Origin: Amycolatopsis pittospori | GTDB lineage: Bacteria; Actinomycetota; Actinomycetes; Mycobacteriales; Pseudonocardiaceae | Direction: 5' to 3' | Length of the DNA: 64,000 bases | Assembly (NCBI RefSeq): GCF_013870525.1 | Contig: NZ_JACBXD010000002.1 | Coordinates: forward strand, 155,686-219,685 | In this document: one piece after another, positions 7,434-14,897 of the stretch | Position numbering within the stretch: position 1 is the stretch's first letter | Layout: every line of letters starts with the position of its first letter | Notes under the pieces: model-generated | Told to the model about the DNA's origin: nothing | The model's input: the letters and a program-made list of their open reading frames with translations, nothing else | Database searches by the model: none | Position numbers and translations under genes: made by a program

Positions 7434-8447
7434 TCAGAGGCTGTCTCGCAGCGGCACGGTGATCTGCTTCAGCCAGGTGCCGGTGGTGAAGTCGCGCGCC
7501 TTGATCACCACGGCGCGGTGGTACACCTCTACCTGGAGGCCCTGGTTGAAACCGCCGCCCAGGGACACCTCGCCGCCCTTGCCGTCGTCCACCCAGCCGG
7601 TCTGCACGGCTCCGGTGTTGACCACCGTGAAGCCTTCGAGATTGCCACTGCCCGGAACGACCCGGCGGGTGACCCAGTCGGACAGGTTGAGATCCCAGTG
7701 GGTGTGCCCGGAGAACAGGAACACGTCCCGGTATTTGCCGAGCACCGCGAGCAGGCGGTCGGCCTGAAGGTAGTCGCCGAGGTAGAGCTTGTTGCGGGTA
7801 CCGGACACGGTGTTCGGCAGCGGGTGATGGGTCAGCACCATCACCGGCTTGCGCCACCGGTCCCAGTACGCGAGACGCTGTTCCAGCCAGGTGAACTGCC
7901 GGTCACTGAGCCAGACCTCGTCCCAGAGCTTCGGGTCGTGGTACTTGGCGTAGCGCTCGGTGCCCAGGCACAACACCGGCACCCCGCCGAACGAGGTCTC
8001 CGAGTAGACCGTGTTGCGCCTGGCGAAGTTGTAGAAGCTGCGGAACAACGACTCCTCGGTGGTGCCGTTGGGCCAGGTCTCCTGCGCGAGCGTGTCCGGG
8101 TCCCGCCACTTCGGCACGTAGAACTCGTGGTTGCCGATGGCCCAGGCCACGTTCTTCGGATGCGGGTGCTTGTCCAGCACCGACCGCACCTGCGCGTACT
8201 CGAAGTCGTAGCCGCGCGGGGTGATGTCCCCCGCCACGCCGAGCCCGGCACCGCGCGGGTTGGTGACCTCGATGTCGTTCAGCGCCTTGCCGAAATCGGC
8301 GAGGTCTCCCTGGATGTCGCTGATGATGTTGAACCGCACGGCCGGGCCGAGCGGATCCCGGCCGGGGGCGGCCTCCGCCGGAGCGCCGAGCACGGTGGTC
8401 GCGGCCACCGCGCCACCCGTGGCCAGCATGAACGACCTGCGATCCAT
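7434..8447 (-). CDS. Tat-exported metallophosphoesterase
   Basis: The 337-residue protein starts at ATG 8447: MDRRSFMLATGGAVAATTVL. The twin-arginine signal RRSFM is followed by AEAAPG, a likely cleavage site. All calcineurin-like metallophosphoesterase motifs are visible: D-x-(H/Q) as SDIQGD, GDITPRG, GNHEF, HHPLP and GHTHWD. Replacement of His by Gln in the first motif occurs in some families. The folded, metal-loaded enzyme would be exported to the cell surface or medium. Substrate is unknown: phosphodiester, nucleotide or phospholipid head group. It stands alone on its strand, and a palindrome lies about 125 bp upstream of its start. Confidence 0.88.
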   Translation of the reverse strand: MDRRSFMLATGGAVAATTVLGAPAEAAPGRDPLGPAVRFNIISDIQGDLADFGKALNDIEVTNPRGAGLGVAGDITPRGYDFEYAQVRSVLDKHPHPKNVAWAIGNHEFYVPKWRDPDTLAQETWPNGTTEESLFRSFYNFARRNTVYSETSFGGVPVLCLGTERYAKYHDPKLWDEVWLSDRQFTWLEQRLAYWDRWRKPVMVLTHHPLPNTVSGTRNKLYLGDYLQADRLLAVLGKYRDVFLFSGHTHWDLNLSDWVTRRVVPGSGNLEGFTVVNTGAVQTGWVDDGKGGEVSLGGGFNQGLQVEVYHRAVVIKARDFTTGTWLKQITVPLRDSL

Positions 8448-8572
8448 CGAACACCCACATTCAGCTACACCCGATACCGACGGGCCAAAGGTAGGACGTC
8501 TGAAGTGATCACCGGTGACGTCGCACGAGCCAGAGCGTGTACGCGAAGGGAACTTCAGGCTCCTCAGATTAG

Positions 8573-8586
8573 TACGCATGTGCGTA
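8573..8586. promoter_or_regulatory. TACGCA-TG-TGCGTA palindrome upstream of the metallophosphoesterase gene
   Basis: TACGCATGTGCGTA is a perfect 6-bp-arm inverted repeat around TG, lying in the 217-bp gap between the metallophosphoesterase start (8447) and the SDR stop (8665). It is an operator-like dyad of the size bound by TetR- or GntR-type dimers. No regulator gene is adjacent, so the protein is unknown. Confidence 0.4.
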
Positions 8587-8664
8587 TGATCTACGGGTGT
8601 AGCTGCTTTCGGCCGAGCGACCGCGCCTAACCGGCCGACGAAGATGTCCTTGTGCGCCTTGGCC

Positions 8665-9351
8665 TTACCAGCGCAGCTCCCCGGCCTCGTCCTGGAAGGT
8701 CCCCGTCGGACCGTCCACGTCGAGAGTCGCCAAGCGCACGACGACCCCGGCGCTTTCCTCCGGTGCTCGCCCGATCCCGAAGGCCGCGGTCATGTCGGTG
8801 GCGGTGGGGCCGGGTTCGAGTGCGTTGAACTTGATGCCCGGCTCGGACTTGGCGTACTGGACCGTCAGCATGGTGGCGGCCGCCTTGGACGCGGAGTAGA
8901 GCGTCAGCGGCAGATGGAATTCCGGCCGGTCGGGGTTGTTCACCGCCCAGAACGAGCCGGCGCTGCTCGACACGGTCACCACGGTCGGATTCGAAGATTC
9001 GCGCAGCAGCGGGAGCGCCGCCTCCGTGACGCGCACGATCCCCACCGCGTTGGTGTCGAAGACCCTCAGAGCCGTGGGGCCGTCGATGACGTCGCTCTCG
9101 AGGACGCCCGCGTTGTGCACCAGAACGTCGAGCCTGCCCTCGGCCGAACCGATCGTTTCCAGGGCGCTGGCCACCGACGCGTCGTCGGTCACGTCGAGCT
9201 GCACGAATCGCGCGCCGAGCGACGCCGCGGCCTTCTCGCCGCGCTCGAGGTCGCGCGCACCGATGTAGACGACGTGTCCCAGCGCCAGAAGCTGTTTGGC
9301 GGTTTCGAAACCGATGCCCTTGTTGGCGCCGGTGATCAAGGTGACGGTCAT
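8665..9351 (-). CDS. Short-chain dehydrogenase/reductase
   Basis: This 228-residue classical SDR carries the cofactor motif TGANKGIG (residues 7-14), NAG in VLVHNAG, and catalytic S-Y-K as VSSSAG plus YSASKAA. The acidic VQLDVTDDAS follows the usual order. The protein resembles the carbonyl-reductase-like subgroup (GANKGIGFETAKQL). It reduces or oxidises a small carbonyl/alcohol with NADP(H), but the physiological substrate is not evident. It is divergent from an XRE/MmyB regulator 47 bp away, an arrangement common in actinomycetes where the regulator controls the SDR. Confidence 0.92.
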   Translation of the reverse strand: MTVTLITGANKGIGFETAKQLLALGHVVYIGARDLERGEKAAASLGARFVQLDVTDDASVASALETIGSAEGRLDVLVHNAGVLESDVIDGPTALRVFDTNAVGIVRVTEAALPLLRESSNPTVVTVSSSAGSFWAVNNPDRPEFHLPLTLYSASKAAATMLTVQYAKSEPGIKFNALEPGPTATDMTAAFGIGRAPEESAGVVVRLATLDVDGPTGTFQDEAGELRW

Positions 9352-9398
9352 GGCTCTCCTCGCGAAATACGCGGCCCGGATGGACCGTTGAGGACGGT

Positions 9399-10304
9399 AT
9401 GAGCAGCTATCCGCCTCAGCCAGAGCCCTCTCGAACCCGGGGTGTGGCAGGACCCCCTCTGTCCACCTCGAACGCCCTCGGTGCGTTCCTTCGGGCCCGG
9501 CGCGAGCTGGTCACACCCCAGCAGGCGGGCATCCCCGATGTCGGCGTACGGCGGGTACCCGGACTGCGGCGCGAGGAGGTCGCCCTGCTCGCCGGCATCA
9601 GCGCCGACTACTACCTCCGGCTGGAGCGGGGCCGCGATCGCAACCCGTCCCCGCAGGTACTCGAGTCGATCGCCCGCGTCCTACGGCTCGACGACGACCA
9701 CCTCGCCCACCTGCGGCTCCTGGTCGCGGAGGCACCCCGGCAGCGCGGACGGCGACCGGCCGAGGAGATCCCACCGGCCGGCGCGCTCAAGCTCTTGGAC
9801 TCCCTCGCCCAGCCCGCCTTCATCGAAGGCCGGTATTTCGACATCCTGGCCTCGAACGCCCTCGCTCGGGCGCTCTCCCCCGGTCTCGCCGCAGGCGGCA
9901 ATCAGCTCAGGGACCTGTTCCTGGATCCGGAGCAGCAGGCGCTGCATCCGGAGTGGAAGAACGTCACGGAATGCTTCGTAGCGAACTTGAGGCAGTCCGT
10001 GGGCAACGACGTCGACGATCCTCGCTTCGTCGAACTCACCGGAGAACTCGCCGAAGCGAGTCCACGTTTTCGCGAGCTGTGGGCACGCCACGAGGTCCGC
10101 GGGCAGCGCGGGACGCCGATCCGGCTCGATCACCCGCGGGTCGGAGAACTGACCCTCAACCGGGAACGACTGGGCATCGGCGGAACCGAGGGCCTGATGC
10201 TCGTCGTGTTCCACCCGGACGCCGGGTCCGCCGACGCGGAAAAGCTGGATCTCCTGGCTTCGGCCGCACGGTCCACGTCGCCCGCCATGGCCTCGGTCTC
10301 CTAG
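9399..10304 (+). CDS. XRE/MmyB-family transcriptional regulator
   Basis: The protein has 301 residues. The N-terminal HTH (about 24-90) carries the hallmark VPGLRREEVALLAGISADYY and LERGRDRNPSP. The C-terminal MmyB-like ligand domain (about 115-290) includes FDILASNALARAL and RFRELWARHEV. Such regulators sense small hydrophobic ligands and usually repress a divergent oxidoreductase, here the SDR. Its stop codon overlaps the stop of the convergent hemerythrin gene in a shared CTAG. Confidence 0.92.
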   Translation: MSSYPPQPEPSRTRGVAGPPLSTSNALGAFLRARRELVTPQQAGIPDVGVRRVPGLRREEVALLAGISADYYLRLERGRDRNPSPQVLESIARVLRLDDDHLAHLRLLVAEAPRQRGRRPAEEIPPAGALKLLDSLAQPAFIEGRYFDILASNALARALSPGLAAGGNQLRDLFLDPEQQALHPEWKNVTECFVANLRQSVGNDVDDPRFVELTGELAEASPRFRELWARHEVRGQRGTPIRLDHPRVGELTLNRERLGIGGTEGLMLVVFHPDAGSADAEKLDLLASAARSTSPAMASVS

Positions 10305-10780
10305 GCGGTGGCGCTCTGCAACTTCAGCGGATCACGGGGCGCCGACGGCTTCGCGTCGAGCATCCGCCGCCCGATTTCCTGCAGACGCTTACGCCCCATC
10401 GCTTCACGCACGTCCGGGAACCACTCCTCTTCCTCCTCGTCGACGTGGTGCCGGACGCTCTCGATGAGCACGGTGACCTTCGCGTCGAACCGCTCGTTTT
10501 CGGGATCCATCCCGGCCAGCTCGCTCAGCATCCACACCACGACGTGGTGTTCCTCCACGCTTTCGAGCACGTGATCCTTCGTATCCGGAACCGCCTCCCG
10601 GGCGACGGGATAGAAGATCTCCTCTTCGAGGTAGGCGTGCACCGTGAGTTCCTCGATGATCGAGTCGACGATCTTCCGCTTGGTGACGTACGCGTTCGGA
10701 CCGGCCTTTTCGAACTCCTTGAACAGTTTCTCGACGGTGTCGTGATCGTTCTTCAGCAAGACGATGGCGTCGGTCGACAT
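10301..10780 (-). CDS. Hemerythrin HHE domain protein
   Basis: The 159-residue protein starts at ATG 10780 (MSTDAIVLLKNDHDTVEKLF). It is a four-helix bundle with the expected carboxylate-bridged diiron ligands: H13 in KNDHDTVEKLF, HAYLEEEIFYP, EEHHVVVWML and HHVDEEEEEWFP. Roles reported for actinobacterial hemerythrin-like proteins include O2/NO handling and redox sensing. Nothing here fixes the choice. An upstream in-frame extension exists, but it is arginine/proline-rich and unlike the family. Confidence 0.9.
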   Translation of the reverse strand: MSTDAIVLLKNDHDTVEKLFKEFEKAGPNAYVTKRKIVDSIIEELTVHAYLEEEIFYPVAREAVPDTKDHVLESVEEHHVVVWMLSELAGMDPENERFDAKVTVLIESVRHHVDEEEEEWFPDVREAMGRKRLQEIGRRMLDAKPSAPRDPLKLQSATA

Positions 10781-11007
10781 GGTGTCTCTCCGATTCGGCG
10801 AGTGGCGATATCCAGTCCGGAACAGAAAAAGGGGCACGCCCCGCCGGCCCGGTTCTGGACCGGCAGGGCCCGGATCGCGCACCCGTGCGAACGACCCACA
10901 CGAGGTGTTTCCATTCCGCTTCGGGATAAACCCGATATCCCGAAAGAGCTCGAATCCCGGGCCAGCGTTTCAGGTGAGCGAGCGGGCCCCTGACACGCCC
11001 GGAACCT

Positions 11008-12618
11008 TCAGCCGGCAACGCACGAAGCACCGTTGAGGGCGAACGCGGACGGCGCGGTATTGATGCCGGTGTGCGAAGCGGTGAAGCCGAGGCTCACCGA
11101 CCCGCCCGCCGGGATGGCCGCGTTCCAGCTTTCGTTGCGGGCGCTGACCCCGGCCCCGCCCTGGGTGGCGATGGCGCCCCACATCTGGGTGACCTGCTGA
11201 CCGTTGGCGAACGACCAGGCGACCGTCCAGCCGTCGACGGCCGAGGTCCCGGTGTTGCGGATCGACACCTCGCCTTGGAAGCCGCTTTGCCACTGGCTTC
11301 CGACCTTGTAGGTCACGGCGCAACCGCCGCTCTCTCCGGTGCGCGTGGTCACCGCGACGAGGGCGGAGCGAGTCGACTTGTTGCCGGCCGCGTCCAGCGC
11401 GTAGACGGCGAAGCCGTAGCCGGTGGACGGGCGCAGACCGGTGATCGCCGCCGAGGCGCCGGTGGACGTCGTCGCGACCGTCTCGGTCACGCCGTCGACC
11501 CGGACGACCTGGTACGAGGTCACGCCGACGTCGTCGGTCGACGCGACCCAGGAAAGGCTCGCGGAAGTGGACGTCACCGCGGAGGCCACCGGCGTGCCGG
11601 GAGCGGTCGGCGGCGTCCTGTCGGCCGGGCCCGTGCTACCGCCGAAGACGCTCGCTTCGCGCGACGTGGCCTTGATTCCGTTGGCGCCGTTGAAGATGCG
11701 CTGCCCCCACGAAGTGAGCTGGGCGGCGTTGAAGTCGGTGACCATGTCCAGGTATTCGACGCCGCCGCCGTTGCCCGACCACGACCAGCCCAGGTAGCCC
11801 AGCTGGAGCCGCTGGGTGGTGGCGAGGATGGTGTCCTCGTCGGGGTTGCCGTCACTGTGGTCGAAACCGAACTCCCCCACGACGATCGGCAGCTTCGCGG
11901 CCACGAACCGGTTCAGGTAGTCGTCGATCTCGGCCGCCGTGTCGAAGACGCCGTACATATGGACGGAGAACACGGTGTTGGCCTGCGGGTCGGCCGCGAA
12001 GACGGACGCGGCGTTGTCGCGCATGGTGAACGACCAGTCCTGGCCCCACGTCGGCGCGTCGACCATCAGCGTATGTGTCAGGCCGCCGGAACGCAGCGCC
12101 TGGATGGCGTTCTTGGTGTCGCCGGTCCAGGCCGGGTAAGTGGTGTTGCCGTACGGCTCGTTGCCGATGTTCACGATGACGTACTTCTCTTGACCGACGA
12201 GCGCGCTCTTGACGCCGAGCAGGTACTCGGCCGCGCGGGCCAGGGTGACGGCACCGCTCTGCTCGCCGTAGCCGGTGGTGTCGTGCACCTCCAGCACGCA
12301 GATCACCTTGTTGGCCTTGCACTGGGCGACGACGCCCGCCACCTCGGAGGCCTCGTTCCTGGTCCACCGGTCGCCGGAGCTGAGCACCACCCTGACGGTG
12401 TTGGCGCCCAGCGCCTTGATGTCCTTCAACGACTGGGTGGTGGTGCTCGGGTACCAGGTGTGGGCGTGGTTGACCCCGCGCATCACGAAGTCGTTGCCGT
12501 TGGCGTCGAGCAACCTGCCGTTGCCGACGTGGAATCCGGCCGCGGCCGAAGCGGCGGATGCAGGGATAGCCACCGCGGCCAAGGCGACCGCCAGGAACAT
12601 TACCCATTTCTTCAACAT
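11008..12618 (-). CDS. Secreted GH5 glycoside hydrolase (probable beta-mannanase) with FnIII and CBM2
   Basis: This 536-residue protein has a Sec signal peptide (1-26). The GH5 catalytic domain (about 28-325) opens GFHVGNGRLLDANGNDFVMR and continues VNHAHTWYP, the pattern of GH5 subfamily 8 endo-beta-1,4-mannanases. The acid/base is E154 (IGNEPYG) and the nucleophile E249 (VVGEFGF). A fibronectin-III linker (about 345-430) precedes a C-terminal CBM2 (about 437-536) for cellulose binding. Start is ATG 12618. Mannanase is favoured over cellulase by the HTWYP and GANTVRVVLSSG motifs, at moderate certainty. A CebR-type box lies about 100 bp upstream. It should act with the GH9 enzyme on plant cell wall. 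Confidence 0.88.
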   Translation of the reverse strand: MLKKWVMFLAVALAAVAIPASAASAAAGFHVGNGRLLDANGNDFVMRGVNHAHTWYPSTTTQSLKDIKALGANTVRVVLSSGDRWTRNEASEVAGVVAQCKANKVICVLEVHDTTGYGEQSGAVTLARAAEYLLGVKSALVGQEKYVIVNIGNEPYGNTTYPAWTGDTKNAIQALRSGGLTHTLMVDAPTWGQDWSFTMRDNAASVFAADPQANTVFSVHMYGVFDTAAEIDDYLNRFVAAKLPIVVGEFGFDHSDGNPDEDTILATTQRLQLGYLGWSWSGNGGGVEYLDMVTDFNAAQLTSWGQRIFNGANGIKATSREASVFGGSTGPADRTPPTAPGTPVASAVTSTSASLSWVASTDDVGVTSYQVVRVDGVTETVATTSTGASAAITGLRPSTGYGFAVYALDAAGNKSTRSALVAVTTRTGESGGCAVTYKVGSQWQSGFQGEVSIRNTGTSAVDGWTVAWSFANGQQVTQMWGAIATQGGAGVSARNESWNAAIPAGGSVSLGFTASHTGINTAPSAFALNGASCVAG

Positions 12619-12720
12619 GGTTTCCTCACCGATGTCGGCATTGACAGTGAAGTGCGCAGAGCCGAAACGAGCAAAATGAGGGTGATCTAAGCCTCGGCGG
12701 TCGAGCGGCCGGCGAAAACC

Positions 12721-12734
12721 AGGGAGCGCTCCCA
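12721..12734. promoter_or_regulatory. CebR/LacI-type operator for the GH5 gene
   Basis: AGGGAGCGCTCCCA contains the perfect palindrome GGGAGCGCTCCC and differs by one base from TGGGAGCGCTCCCA, the known operator of the cellobiose-responsive LacI-family repressor CebR in Streptomyces and relatives. It lies about 100 bp upstream of the GH5 start. The repressor gene is not in this window. Confidence 0.85.
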
Positions 12735-12888
12735 GAACAGGACCGTAGCGCCGTCGGAATGGCTTGTAAAGAGCCGTCGAATCGCCGACGGCTCCGGCCT
12801 GCCGAGTCGAGACGCACACCACACGCGTGAACCCGGCGTCGCCGGGGTATCCGTGCGTGTCACCCCCGACAGACAGAGGAGAAGCACC

Positions 12889-13332
12889 ATGGTCGAAGTC
12901 ACCCGGCGTTTCACCGTCGCGACATCGCCGGACGCCGTAGTGGACTACCTGCGGGACTTCTCCCGTGCGGTCGACTGGGATCCCGGCACGATGTCCTGCG
13001 AACGCATCGACGCGGGCCCGCTCGCCGTCGGCGCGAAGTGGCACAACGTTTCGAAGATCAGCGGTATCCGCACCGAGCTGACCTACGAACTGACCCGTCT
13101 CGAGCCCGGCCGGATCGTGTTCGTGGGCACGAACGACACCGCGACCTCGACCGACGACATCACCATCACCGCCGGCGAACGACCCTCGACGACGGAGTTG
13201 ACCTACCACGCCACCATCGAGTTCTCCGGGGCCGCGAAACTGGCCTCCCCGATCGCCAAGGTCGTGTTCGAAAAGGTCGGTAACGACACCGAGAAAAGCC
13301 TTACTCGCATCCTTGGCGACGTCGCGGACTGA
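12889..13332 (+). CDS. SRPBCC-family protein
   Basis: The protein has 147 residues. ATG 12889 is chosen for its strong AGAGGAGAA ribosome-binding site and the family start VEVTRRFTVATSPDAVVDYL. The fold is a START/Bet v1 helix-grip with one hydrophobic pocket and a long C-terminal helix (AKVVFEKVGNDTEKSLTRIL). These bind or act on hydrophobic ligands, and many in actinomycetes are of unknown role. It lies between the GH5 and HNH genes and shares the GH5 promoter region divergently. No enzymatic motif can be assigned. Confidence 0.85.
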   Translation: MVEVTRRFTVATSPDAVVDYLRDFSRAVDWDPGTMSCERIDAGPLAVGAKWHNVSKISGIRTELTYELTRLEPGRIVFVGTNDTATSTDDITITAGERPSTTELTYHATIEFSGAAKLASPIAKVVFEKVGNDTEKSLTRILGDVAD

Positions 13333-13364
13333 GCCCAGGGCGACAGACCCGGCCAGCGGGCATG

Positions 13365-13403
13365 CCGAAGGGCCCGTCGCCGGATCGGTGGCGGGCTCTT
13401 CGG
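13365..13403. terminator. Bidirectional terminator-like hairpin
   Basis: CCGAAGGGCCCGTCGCC (13365-13381) pairs with GGTGGCGGGCTCTTCGG (13387-13403) across a 5-base loop, 14 of 17 pairs matching plus G-U pairs. It sits between the convergent SRPBCC and HNH genes. There is no long T-run, which is normal for high-GC actinomycete terminators. Confidence 0.7.
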
Positions 13404-13413
13404 ATCCTGCGGG

Positions 13414-14676
13414 TCAAGCGGCGGCGCGGTGAAGCGTGTTGCGCCGAGGTTGTCGTAACGGGTCCCGATACTGGGGCGGGATGAACTCCGGCAATCCATC
13501 CGCGGCCATCCGCACCTCCCACTCACCATGGTGAATCAACCGATGATGAAAACCGCACAGCAGCACCAGGTTCCGGAGATCGGTCCGCCCGCCGTCTGCC
13601 CAGTGACGAATATGGTGAGCGTGACAATTCTTCGGCCGCCGACAACAGCCCGGGAACGCACAGCCCCCGTCCCGGATGTTCAACGCCCGTCGCTGGCCCG
13701 GAGTCACGAACCGTCGGAGCCGCCCCACATCAAGCGGTTCTCCCGCGGCGTTCAACACGACCGGCAGCATGAGACAGTCGCAGGCGGCCATCCGCGCCTC
13801 GCGGGCCGTCATCTCCCCGACGAAATCCAAACAGGCTTTCCCGATCCCGGTCTTCAACTCGTCGAGACCGACGGTCACGTGGATCAGGGTCCGGTAGCCG
13901 CTGGTGCCCGGCTGATCCGGGCAGGCGATCGCGAGATCCAGCAGTTCGGCCCAGGCGTCACCCTGCCGCTCGGCCTTGGTACGCCAATCAGCCTCGCCGA
14001 ACTCGTCGACTGGGCGAGGCTTCGCATAAGCCTCAAGCGCGGCCGCGGTACGAGCACCCAACTCATCATCGAGCAGGCCCTTGATCTTCCAGAACCCGTC
14101 CTTACGGCGTTCCACGGTCAGTTCACGACGCGGCTGAGCGGGTTCGGGATCCTTCGGCTCCGCACCGTCAGGATCCAGCAAGCCCAGCAGAGTGTTCCCC
14201 AGCCCCGAAACTTCACTGGGACCCGCGTCCCGAGCCAGGTCGACGAGGGTCTTCTCCGTACGCTCCCGATCCTCAGCCGACACCTCAGCCGGGATCTCCT
14301 TCAAGATTCCCAGGACCTGCTTGATCCGTTCCTGCCCGATCGCACCGTCGGACGCCGCCACAGCCGTAGCCGGTGCGAACGCGGGAACCTCACGGCCGTC
14401 GAGAGCGCGCGTGGGATTCAGATCGATCGCCTGATTCACATACGGGCGCGCCTCAGTCTGGGACAAACCGGCGATATCGGCGAACCAAGCCAACGTCGTC
14501 CCATACCCGTACAAATCCTTGCAGCCCCGAGACTCGATCTCCGCCAAATACCGACCCAGACCAGCAGAGGCGACCCGCATCACCTGCAAGAACTGCTGCA
14601 CGCCATGAGCAAGCTCCAGCTTGCCGGCGCGCCACAACTCCTGCGGCAACTCGGGAAGGAACGTCGTCTCGGACAC
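13414..14676 (-). CDS. DUF222 / HNH endonuclease domain protein (13E12-type)
   Basis: The protein has 420 residues from GTG 14676 (SETTFLPELPQELWRAGKLE). The helical DUF222 region (about 20-330) is followed by a C-terminal HNH nuclease: CAFPGC, then HAHHIRHWADGG, then NLVLLCGFHHRLIHHGEW. The histidines and the Asn of the HNH core and two Zn-binding Cys pairs are intact. This family is multi-copy and often mobile in actinobacteria (named from the mycobacterial 13E12 repeat), but here no transposase or flanking repeats are seen. A nicking/homing or DNA-repair role is inferred only. It interrupts the space between two CebR-box cellulase genes. Confidence 0.88.
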   Translation of the reverse strand: MSETTFLPELPQELWRAGKLELAHGVQQFLQVMRVASAGLGRYLAEIESRGCKDLYGYGTTLAWFADIAGLSQTEARPYVNQAIDLNPTRALDGREVPAFAPATAVAASDGAIGQERIKQVLGILKEIPAEVSAEDRERTEKTLVDLARDAGPSEVSGLGNTLLGLLDPDGAEPKDPEPAQPRRELTVERRKDGFWKIKGLLDDELGARTAAALEAYAKPRPVDEFGEADWRTKAERQGDAWAELLDLAIACPDQPGTSGYRTLIHVTVGLDELKTGIGKACLDFVGEMTAREARMAACDCLMLPVVLNAAGEPLDVGRLRRFVTPGQRRALNIRDGGCAFPGCCRRPKNCHAHHIRHWADGGRTDLRNLVLLCGFHHRLIHHGEWEVRMAADGLPEFIPPQYRDPLRQPRRNTLHRAAA

Positions 14677-14840
14677 GCCCCAAGAATACCAGAACCTGTC
14701 GAACACGTGTTCGCAATGGCGGGCAATAATGAAAGTGGTCCGAATAACCCCGAAGGGTGATTCCGCCACGCTAAGCCGACCGCGGACAGACATCCGCGTC
14801 CCACCCACCCTTGCGAACCAAGGACCCCCTGCGGTAAGAC

Positions 14841-14854
14841 TGGGAGCGCTCCCA
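14841..14854. promoter_or_regulatory. CebR/LacI-type operator for the GH9 gene
   Basis: TGGGAGCGCTCCCA is the exact 14-bp CebR consensus palindrome. It lies 43 bp before the GH9 start codon, so repressor bound here would overlap the promoter or early transcript. Cellobiose or related oligosaccharides would relieve repression, by analogy with Streptomyces. Confidence 0.9.
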
Positions 14855-14897
14855 GGCAGTTCGTCGACCGTCAGAGCAGACGGAGGAGACCAGTCCG

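Noticed and set aside
13414..14676. HNH gene considered as part of a group II intron or prophage
   Set aside because: No reverse transcriptase, integrase, attachment repeats or phage genes nearby; DUF222 architecture identifies the 13E12-type family.
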